5,243 nucleotides of DNA. Origin: Pseudomonadota bacterium (GTDB taxonomy: Bacteria > Pseudomonadota > Alphaproteobacteria > Rhizobiales > Beijerinckiaceae). Below the pieces are notes generated by a model. It made no database searches, had not been told where the DNA came from, and saw nothing but the letters and a program-made list of their open reading frames with translations. A program made the translations under genes and the position numbers. Location: the NCBI GenBank assembly GCA_023452965.1, contig JAEXUU010000229.1, positions 1-5,243 of the forward strand. The letters run 5' to 3'. The stretch's first letter is position 1; each line of letters begins with the position of its first letter. Of this stretch, positions 1-4,194 are shown one piece after another.

Positions 1-366
1 CCCACGTACGGGGCGCTTCTCGCGCAGCGCCACTGCGAGCGGCGAATCCTGGTGCGGCAGCGGCGTGCCGTCAGGCAGGAACAGGCGCTCGGCCACGCAC
101 CACCTGTCCTTGCCGATCTGCGGGACACGCCCGGCAAGACGTGCCGCAGCGCGATTGAAATAGGGCAGATGCCCCTCGGCATTCGTCGTGTAGACGGCGG
201 CGGGCAGGTTGGCGACGATGGTCTTGAACCAGGCATCGTCGAGCACGCTGGACTGGAAGCCCTGCTGGGACAGGATGGCGAGAGCCATGTCGACCTCGCC
301 GGCGGGCCCGGCCTTGCTGGTCTGGCCCTCGGCCGGCGTCTGGCCGGCCCCGGCACTACGAAACAT
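1..366 (-). CDS. PAS-domain sensor protein, probable sensor histidine kinase N-terminus (partial, runs off left edge)
   Basis: Only the first 122 codons are in the window. After a variable, probably disordered leader (residues 1-40), a PAS domain begins at about residue 44: DDAWFKTIVANLPAAVYTTN (43-62), then YFNRAAARLAGR (69-80), then GKDRWC (85-90), LPDGTPLPH (97-105) and ALREKRPVRG (113-122). The GKDRWC...PDGTPLPH pattern is typical of PAS domains in alphaproteobacterial HWE/HisKA_2 sensor kinases and some CheB/CheR-PAS fusions, so the missing C-terminus is most likely a kinase; that output domain is inferred, not seen. No signal peptide or membrane helix is visible, so it is probably cytosolic. 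Start choice: ATG at 366 has an AGG 6 bases upstream, and the codons after it end almost only in G or C. The extension to ATG 408 loses that codon bias. An internal ATG at 288 has a better Shine-Dalgarno (GAGGTCGAC-ATG) and is a real alternative giving MALAILSQQG. Confidence 0.8.
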   Translation of the reverse strand, partial: MFRSAGAGQTPAEGQTSKAGPAGEVDMALAILSQQGFQSSVLDDAWFKTIVANLPAAVYTTNAEGHLPYFNRAAARLAGRVPQIGKDRWCVAERLFLPDGTPLPHQDSPLAVALREKRPVRG

Positions 367-644
367 GCGAAACCTGTCTTGAGGACGGCCTGGGCGATAC
401 CGTCCCATCAAGGAACTAAAAATCCGAACAAAGCTTTAAATCGCTCAGCTCGGCGCCCTGCCGGAGGTCACGAAGCGGCCGGTTCAAGGCGAAACGCTAT
501 GCGGATAGTGAAGGAACGCAGAAGCGAAAGCCGACAATTTTTGCAAAACCGTACCGCCTCCCCGCCTCGAGAAGTGAACTCTGTCGCGCCCCCGACAAGG
601 TAACGATACGTCATTTATTACCATATACGAAAACTATCATTAGT

Positions 645-929
645 TTACTTGAATATCTTCTCGCCCTGCTCATCGATCAGTTGACGACCCTTGACCAAAG
701 CGAAGTCCGCCGCCTCCTGGGCCCCCGGAAACCGGTCGGCCCGAATGAAGCTGTGACTTTTCAACTCGCCGTCGATCTCCTTCTCGATGACCCCCGCGAG
801 CTGGTGCTGGCCGCCTTCCTGGAACGGCATGGCGCGAATGGTGAAGCCCTTGTGCTCCGCGGTCTTGAGCGCGACAGGCTCGGCCGGCGCGGTCTCCTTG
901 CGGCCGAACAGGGATTTGAGAAAGGACAT
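645..929 (-). CDS. HlyU-family protein (putative transcriptional regulator)
   Basis: A complete 94-residue protein. It starts MSFLKSLFG, has a short Ala/Pro linker (12-24), then the HlyU-family core: HKGFTIRAMPFQEGGQ (26-41), AGVIEKEIDGE (45-55), HSFIRADRF (59-67) and the closing KGRQLIDEQG (80-89). Length and motif order match the short alphaproteobacterial members of this family. The family is named after the Vibrio haemolysin regulator HlyU, but these short proteins have no recognisable helix-turn-helix, so the regulator label is family transfer rather than demonstrated function. No signal peptide is seen and it is likely cytosolic. The ATG at 929 has GGAG 7 bases upstream. It is transcribed divergently from the exported protein at 1183 and stands alone: the next minus-strand gene starts 278 bases downstream. 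The stop codon lies at the edge of an AT-rich stretch (about 600-650). Confidence 0.85.
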   Translation of the reverse strand: MSFLKSLFGRKETAPAEPVALKTAEHKGFTIRAMPFQEGGQHQLAGVIEKEIDGELKSHSFIRADRFPGAQEAADFALVKGRQLIDEQGEKIFK

Positions 930-954
930 GGCTGGCTCCGACTGTTTGGCCCTC

Positions 955-983
955 TATAGCGCAGATGACCGCCGCAGCGCCAA
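955..983 (-). promoter_or_regulatory. possible promoter of the HlyU-family gene
   Basis: Read on the minus strand, TTGGCG (983-978) and GCTATA (960-955) are separated by 17 bases. The second box resembles the GCTANA-type -10 seen in alphaproteobacterial housekeeping promoters. A start site near 948 would leave a leader of roughly 20 bases carrying the GGAG ribosome binding site. This rests on motif fit alone. Confidence 0.3.
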
Positions 984-1066
984 GCATCTCGCTCCGGGAC
1001 GGGCTCGCCTTTTCCTGGCGCTTCGCGGAAACGGAGGAGAGTGCCGGCGAGCCGGGCGACGACCGT

Positions 1067-1136
1067 GTAGGCCTCTGTTGCTTTGCGCGAGCGATCCCCA
1101 TGTCTTGAGTCAGGCAGGGCGAAAGCAAAGGCCTAC
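1067..1136. repeat. imperfect inverted repeat in the divergent intergenic region
   Basis: The left arm (1067-1084) reads GTAGGCCT, then CTG, then TTGCTTT. The right arm (1122-1136) is AAAGCAA followed by AGGCCTAC, the exact reverse complement of the two blocks without the three-base CTG insert. That is 15 paired bases with a 3-base bulge and a 37-base spacer. There is no T-run on either side, so it does not look like a terminator. It lies between the divergent HlyU-family and exported-protein genes and could be a paired operator or a leader-RNA structure for the gene at 1183, or chance. Confidence 0.4.
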
Positions 1137-1182
1137 AGACCAGCTTGATCCTCTCTTGGCCCGCTCTGTCATCGGAGCAGCC

Positions 1183-1497
1183 ATGACACGTGTCCTGAAA
1201 ATGCTCCTGGCGGCCCTCGCGTTCGGGCTCGCCCTGTTTGCTTCAGCAGCCGCTCAGGCTCCGGCGGGGCTCGCCTGTGGCAGGCATGACGAGGTGGTGG
1301 CGAAGCTCGGCAAACTCTTCGATGAACGCCGCCACGGGCAGGGGCTCGCCGATAGCGGCCTCGTGATCGAGTTGTTCGCCAGCCCGCAAGGCACCTTCAC
1401 CATTTTTGCGACGACCCCGCGCGGCCTGAGCTGCCTCATCGCCTCTGGCGACAGTTGGGAGCCGCCACCGCCGGAAGAGAACTTCGCCGCCCGTTGA
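1183..1497 (+). CDS. small exported protein with two cysteines, function unknown
   Basis: A complete 104-residue protein. Residues 1-26 form a classical Sec signal peptide: basic MTRVLK, hydrophobic core MLLAALAFGLALFASAA, and a likely signal peptidase I site after AQA (24-26). The mature part of about 78 residues starts PAGLACGRHDEVVAKLGKLF and has the pattern GLADSGLVIELFASPQGTFT (54-73), TTPRGLSCLIASGDSWEP (77-94). Two cysteines, C32 and C84, are placed for a disulfide in the periplasm. The layout (Cys-Gly near the mature N-terminus, a helix, E-hydrophobic-FASP-G-T, then G-x-SC-hydrophobic-ASG-x-WEP) resembles small hypothetical proteins common in Rhizobiales; I know of no assigned function. 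The ATG at 1183 is chosen because GGAG lies 6 bases upstream and it yields a clean signal peptide; the longer open frame upstream has neither. It is apparently monocistronic. Confidence 0.8.
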   Translation: MTRVLKMLLAALAFGLALFASAAAQAPAGLACGRHDEVVAKLGKLFDERRHGQGLADSGLVIELFASPQGTFTIFATTPRGLSCLIASGDSWEPPPPEENFAAR

Positions 1498-1640
1498 TTG
1501 GCGGTGGGCGCTCTCGTTCTCCGATTGGTGAGGCCGTAGGGATCATCCCCGCCAGAGTTGAAGCTCTGCCGCAGATGCGGGCATTCGAGGTTTCCCACTT
1601 CAGCCCGGCCCGCATGGCACTTGCGCCGCCTGCCAAATTC

Positions 1641-1661
1641 AATACCATACCGTATGGTATT
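1641..1661. promoter_or_regulatory. perfect dyad operator, probable TetR binding site
   Basis: Two exactly complementary 10-base arms, AATACCATAC (1641-1650) and GTATGGTATT (1652-1661), flank a single central C. Allowing one mismatch (1640/1662), the symmetry extends three more pairs to 1637-1665. It ends 3 bases before the ribosome binding site of the membrane-protein gene that is followed by a TetR repressor. Size and symmetry fit operators of TetR-family dimers, and the position (in or just downstream of the promoter) fits autorepression. That this TetR is the binder is inferred from proximity. Confidence 0.75.
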
Positions 1662-1668
1662 TAATATT

Positions 1669-1675
1669 GAGGAGG
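1669..1675 (+). promoter_or_regulatory. strong Shine-Dalgarno that fixes the membrane-protein start
   Basis: GAGGAGG lies 6 bases before ATG 1682. An in-frame TTG at 1667 would place this sequence inside the coding region, so the ATG is the better start. The site is immediately 3' of the dyad. Confidence 0.75.
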
Positions 1676-1681
1676 CTGACC

Positions 1682-2053
1682 ATGAACCTCTGGCTGGCAG
1701 CTGCCGCCATCATCGCTCTGGTCACGACGGTGGTCCACGCCTGGCTCGGCGACCGCGAGATCGCCGGCCCGCTGCTCGCAGCCGAGCGGCTGCGCAATGT
1801 CCCGAAGTACACGATGTACTATTGCTGGCATCTGGTGACGATCATCCTCGCCGGACAGGCGCTCGCCTTCGCGCTTGCAGCTTCCGGCCATGGCAGCCGC
1901 GACCTCGCCATCTTCGCTACCGTGGGAGCCGGCCTCTTCGCCCTCTGGAGCCTCGGCATGATTGGCGGCCTCCGCCTGCGCCTCGCGCATTTTCCGCAAT
2001 GGGCGCTGTTCGCCCCGATGGCTGCCTGCGGCGCGCTCGGCCTATGGTGGTGA
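1682..2053 (+). CDS. small four-helix integral membrane protein, function unknown
   Basis: A complete 123-residue protein with four predicted membrane segments: about 3-22, 48-67, 75-96 and 107-123. Between helices 1 and 2 lies a charged loop, GDREIAGPLLAAERLRNVPK (23-42), followed by YTMYYCWHLVTI (43-54). A short GLRLRL (96-101) follows helix 3. Histidines H19 and H50 sit within or near the first two helices, and the D24-R25-E26 cluster follows directly; these are the residues most likely to matter in a small-molecule-binding or redox membrane protein. I recognise the general type (small hypothetical membrane proteins in Proteobacteria) but no function. The final 10 bases overlap the TetR gene, so the two are co-transcribed and probably translationally coupled. 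The dyad just upstream makes it the likely target of that repressor. The compact helices are not obviously those of an SMR pump, which would start differently and carry a conserved Glu in helix 1. Confidence 0.8.
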   Translation: MNLWLAAAAIIALVTTVVHAWLGDREIAGPLLAAERLRNVPKYTMYYCWHLVTIILAGQALAFALAASGHGSRDLAIFATVGAGLFALWSLGMIGGLRLRLAHFPQWALFAPMAACGALGLWW

Positions 2054-2604
2054 AGGCCCCTCCCCGCTTCAGGCGGACGGACTGGCTCGAACTCGGCCTT
2101 GCCGCCCTCGCAGAGGAGGGGCCGGCAGGCCTGACGATCGACGCATTGTGCCGGCGCGCCGGCAAGACCAAGGGCTCGTTCTACGCGCATTTCCCGGCGA
2201 TCGAAGCGTTCCTTGCCGCGCTTGCCGGGCATTGGCGCGAGAGCTTTACGCTGCGCCTGATGCAGGCGGCTGACCAGGGCGAAGTCGCAGGCGAGCGGCT
2301 GATGGCGCTCGACAGAATGGCGCTCGCCCTCGATGCCCGCGTCGAGCAGGGCATGCGCCGCGTCGCCCAGCTCGATGCCGGCGTCGCGGCGATCTGCACG
2401 GCGGTCGACCGCGAACGCATCGACTATCTCGCCCGCCTCCATGGCGAGGCCGGGCGCACGCCGGGAGAAGCCCTCGCCTTGGCCCGGATCGAATACGCCG
2501 CCTTCGTCGGCTTCCAGCAACTCGACCTGGGCCTGTCGCCGCAGGACCTGCACGACTGCTACCGCAGCCTCATGCGAATGCTGACGCGCCCGGCCGAAGG
2601 GTGA
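2044..2604 (+). CDS. TetR/AcrR-family transcriptional repressor
   Basis: A 186-residue protein. The N-terminal DNA-binding domain spans about 10-56: helix 1 DWLELGLAALAEEG (13-26), then the signature LTIDALCRRAGKTKGSFYAHF (30-50), in which helix 3 (KTKGSFYAHF) is the recognition helix. The rest (57-186) is an all-helical ligand-binding/dimerisation domain of usual length, with no recognisable ligand type. The start is ambiguous: ATG 2044, GTG 2047 and GTG 2050 are all in frame, the last giving a 4-base GTGA overlap with the stop of the membrane protein. The upstream Shine-Dalgarno is weak, which suits translational coupling. Together with the dyad at 1641-1661 this looks like an autoregulated two-gene unit, the membrane protein and its own repressor. 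It is convergent with the yjbQ-like gene, with 4 bases between the stops. Confidence 0.88.
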   Translation: MVVKAPPRFRRTDWLELGLAALAEEGPAGLTIDALCRRAGKTKGSFYAHFPAIEAFLAALAGHWRESFTLRLMQAADQGEVAGERLMALDRMALALDARVEQGMRRVAQLDAGVAAICTAVDRERIDYLARLHGEAGRTPGEALALARIEYAAFVGFQQLDLGLSPQDLHDCYRSLMRMLTRPAEG

Positions 2605-2608
2605 CCGG

Positions 2609-3040
2609 TCAGGCCAGATGCAGCACGACCTCGCGCCGGTGCGGACTTGTGCGATGCTCGAACAGGTAGATGCCCTGCCAGGTACCGAGCGCCAGCCGGC
2701 CGCCACTCACCGGGATCGAGAGCGAGACTGGCAGGATCGCAGCCTTGATATGGGCCGGCATGTCGTCCGGTCCCTCGTCGCGATGAACCAGATAACTCAT
2801 GGCTGGATCGTCGGCCGGTGGCACCAGCCGGGCGAAGAAGGCGGAGAGATCGCGCCGTACGTCCGGGTCGGCATTCTCCTGGATCAGCAGCGAGCAGGAG
2901 GTGTGCCGGACGAACAGGGTGAGCAGCCCGGCATCGACCGCGGCCTCGCGCACGAAACGCGCGGCCGCCTCGGTGAATTCGTAGAGCCCGGCACCGCGCG
3001 TCTCGATTGCAAGCCGCGCCTGCCGCGGCAGGCTCGCCAC
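2609..3040 (-). CDS. yjbQ: YjbQ/UPF0047-family protein (secondary thiamine-phosphate synthase type)
   Basis: A complete 143-residue protein matching the YjbQ (UPF0047) family over its whole length. Diagnostic motifs are RHTSCSLLIQENADPDVRRD (45-64), HRDEGPDDMPAHIKAAILP (86-104), LGTWQGIYLFEHR (118-130) and a C-terminal strand REVVLHLA. The His and Asp residues (H46, D92/D93, H97, H129) belong to the conserved pocket of the family. Members are annotated as secondary thiamine-phosphate synthase because some complement a thiE mutant; the true physiological role is unsettled. It is a cytosolic protein. The start codon is GTG at 3040, only 2 bases after the stop of the LysE-type gene upstream and with only a weak Shine-Dalgarno, so translation is probably coupled. 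The next in-frame ATG is far inside the fold (residue 81) and would destroy it. Confidence 0.9.
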   Translation of the reverse strand: MASLPRQARLAIETRGAGLYEFTEAAARFVREAAVDAGLLTLFVRHTSCSLLIQENADPDVRRDLSAFFARLVPPADDPAMSYLVHRDEGPDDMPAHIKAAILPVSLSIPVSGGRLALGTWQGIYLFEHRTSPHRREVVLHLA

Positions 3041-3042
3041 GC

Positions 3043-3654
3043 TCAGCGCTCGGTCAGTGCGAGCTTGGCGCCGAGCGCGACGAAGGCGGCGGCGAAGCTA
3101 CGCCTGAGCCAGGTCATCACCGCGGGGCGCGTCACGACATGATCGCGCATCGCCGCCGCGAACAGCCCGTAGAGCGCGAAGACGACGAAGGTCATCGCCA
3201 TGAACACGCCGGAAAGCTCGAGCATGCGTGCCAGCGGGCTTGCCTCGTCGGCTGCGATGAACTGCGGCAGGAAGGCGACGAAGAAGATCGAGAGCTTCGG
3301 GTTCAGCACGTTGATCGCGATACCGTCGACCATCACGCGCCAGAACGAGCGCGGGTCGGCCTTGGTCTCCACCTTCAGCGCGCCCTGCTCCTTCAGCGTC
3401 TGCCAGGCCATCCAGAGCAGATAGGCGACACCGGCATATTTGACGATCTCATAGGCAACCGCGCTGGCATGCAACAGCGCCGCAAGTCCCATCATCGCGG
3501 CGATGAGGTGCGGCACGATGCCTAGCGTGCAGGCGAAGGCTGCGACGACGCTCGCCTTGCCGCCGCGCGCCAGACCGGCGGCGATGGAATAGATCGCGCC
3601 GGTGCCCGGCGAGGCGACGATGATCAGCGAGGTCAACAGGAATTCGGGGGACAT
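3043..3654 (-). CDS. LysE/RhtB-family amino acid exporter
   Basis: A complete 203-residue inner-membrane protein. The N-terminal signature SPEFLLTSLIIVASPGTGAI (2-21), then YSIAAGLARGGKAS (22-35), matches the family pattern of helix 1 ending in SPGP/SPGT followed by a G-x-x-x-G-x-x-x-G-like stretch. KYAGVAYLLWMAWQTLK (72-88) is the helix 3 signature and INVLNPKLSIFFVAFLPQFI (114-133) contains the NPK motif of helix 4. Six hydrophobic segments fit the family topology. Members export amino acids or related compounds using the proton gradient; the substrate cannot be read from sequence. The ATG at 3654 is chosen: it aligns with family N-termini and has GGAG 8 bases upstream. Longer in-frame starts at 3681 and 3717 add a charged, non-family extension. 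It is followed after 2 bases by the YjbQ-type gene. No LysR-type regulator, a frequent partner of LysE exporters, lies next to it in this window. Confidence 0.9.
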   Translation of the reverse strand: MSPEFLLTSLIIVASPGTGAIYSIAAGLARGGKASVVAAFACTLGIVPHLIAAMMGLAALLHASAVAYEIVKYAGVAYLLWMAWQTLKEQGALKVETKADPRSFWRVMVDGIAINVLNPKLSIFFVAFLPQFIAADEASPLARMLELSGVFMAMTFVVFALYGLFAAAMRDHVVTRPAVMTWLRRSFAAAFVALGAKLALTER

Positions 3655-3704
3655 GAGCGGCTCCAACCGAGAGGTCCGCATCAAACATGCCTGTCCGGGC
3701 CCTG

Positions 3705-3730
3705 TCGAGCGTCCCATGCCGCATCGTCAA
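3705..3730 (-). promoter_or_regulatory. possible promoter of the LysE-type/yjbQ unit
   Basis: On the minus strand TTGACG (3730-3725) is followed after 14 bases by GCTCGA (3710-3705). This partly fits the alphaproteobacterial TTGACG / GCTANA arrangement. The -10 match is poor, so this is tentative. It overlaps the CCATGCCG direct repeats. Confidence 0.22.
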
Positions 3731-3753
3731 CAGCGCTCTGCCATGCCGGATCG
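3714..3753. repeat. 13-base direct repeat upstream of the LysE-type exporter
   Basis: CCATGCCGCATCG (3714-3726) and CCATGCCGGATCG (3741-3753) agree at 12 of 13 positions and start 27 bases apart. A third, poorer copy, CCATGCTTGCTCG (3756-3768), matches the first at 9 of 13. They lie 60-115 bases upstream of the exporter start, where binding sites for a regulator would be expected, but such GC-rich words can recur by chance. Confidence 0.35.
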
Positions 3754-3781
3754 CGCCATGCTTGCTCGTAGCGCTTGCCCC

Positions 3782-4057
3782 TTAGCTGCCCATCCCCTCG
3801 AAGATGCCGCCGATCACCGCGACCGCGCCTTCGGCAACCGCCCCGGCGACGCTGCCGATCCCTTCGACGACCGTTCCGGCCGCAGCAAACACGACCTCGC
3901 CGACGCCTTCCATCATGACGTTGCCACCGATATCGGCGGTGGTGCCGGCCGCATCTCCAGCCGAAGAGCTCGCCTGCTTCTTCGCTTCGCTCTCGAGTTC
4001 CGCCTGCGCGGCAGCCCTGGCAACGTCGATTTGAGTGGAATCTGCAATGCCGGTCAT
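3782..4057 (-). CDS. Ala/Gly-rich small protein with 11-residue repeats, function unknown
   Basis: A complete 91-residue protein. Residues 1-30 are a polar, Ala- and Glu-rich helix (IDVARAAAQAELESEAKKQA, 10-29). A Ser/Gly/Thr-rich hinge follows (30-46). From about 47 the chain is almost wholly small and hydrophobic residues with regular acidic residues: Glu at 54, 65, 76 and 87, exactly 11 apart, and Gly at 61, 72 and 83, also 11 apart. The units are EVVFAAAGTVV, EGIGSVAGAVA, EGAVAVIGGIF and a partial EGMGS. An 11-residue period is known from amphipathic or membrane-surface helices such as synuclein-like and LEA-type proteins, and the Gly spacing also recalls glycine-zipper proteins. No signal peptide is present. 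ATG 4057 is chosen because GGGAG lies 6 bases upstream; the longer open frame from 4177 has no such site and a Cys/Arg-rich, non-coding-like composition. It is unflanked by obvious partners: the exporter start is 127 bases downstream and the aminotransferase stop 137 bases upstream. I do not recognise the family. Confidence 0.72.
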   Translation of the reverse strand: MTGIADSTQIDVARAAAQAELESEAKKQASSSAGDAAGTTADIGGNVMMEGVGEVVFAAAGTVVEGIGSVAGAVAEGAVAVIGGIFEGMGS

Positions 4058-4194
4058 GCGCGCTCCCCTGTCGATGCAGCATTCCTCTTGGCGATCTGAG
4101 CGAAATAATGGCGGCGACAGCCGGTCTTCGCTTGCACGGCACCAGCTCATTGCGATGCACGTTTCGCCTGCCGGCAAGCCCGATTGATGCGACC

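Noticed and set aside
414..440. GGAAC at 414, considered as a -35 box of an EcfG-type stress promoter
   Set aside because: No CGTT lies 16-17 bases downstream, and no plus-strand gene follows. The second GGAAC, at 514, fails the same test.
52..603. 183-residue plus-strand open frame
   Set aside because: It is antisense to the PAS-domain gene and then runs through non-coding DNA. Its translation has no recognisable domain, while the opposite strand encodes a clear PAS motif.
670..1128. 152-residue minus-strand frame overlapping the HlyU-family gene
   Set aside because: It overlaps the HlyU gene in another frame, lacks a ribosome binding site, and its translation is an Arg/Ala-rich shadow without family motifs.
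1485..1506. Possible intrinsic terminator at the end of the exported-protein gene
   Set aside because: A 7-pair stem with an 8-base loop (CCGCC / GGCGG core plus a wobble pair) spans the stop codon, but no run of T follows. It is too weak to call.
1667..1681. TTG start five codons upstream of the membrane-protein ATG
   Set aside because: It would put the GAGGAGG Shine-Dalgarno inside the gene and has no ribosome binding site of its own.
1819..2706. 295-residue minus-strand open frame opposite the membrane-protein and TetR genes
   Set aside because: It mirrors two genes with good motifs and start sites. Its Arg/Ala/His-rich composition is typical of an antisense shadow in GC-rich DNA.
4162..4187. 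TGCCGGCA palindrome near the aminotransferase stop, considered as a terminator
   Set aside because: The palindrome has no loop and no T-run, so it cannot form a normal terminator hairpin.
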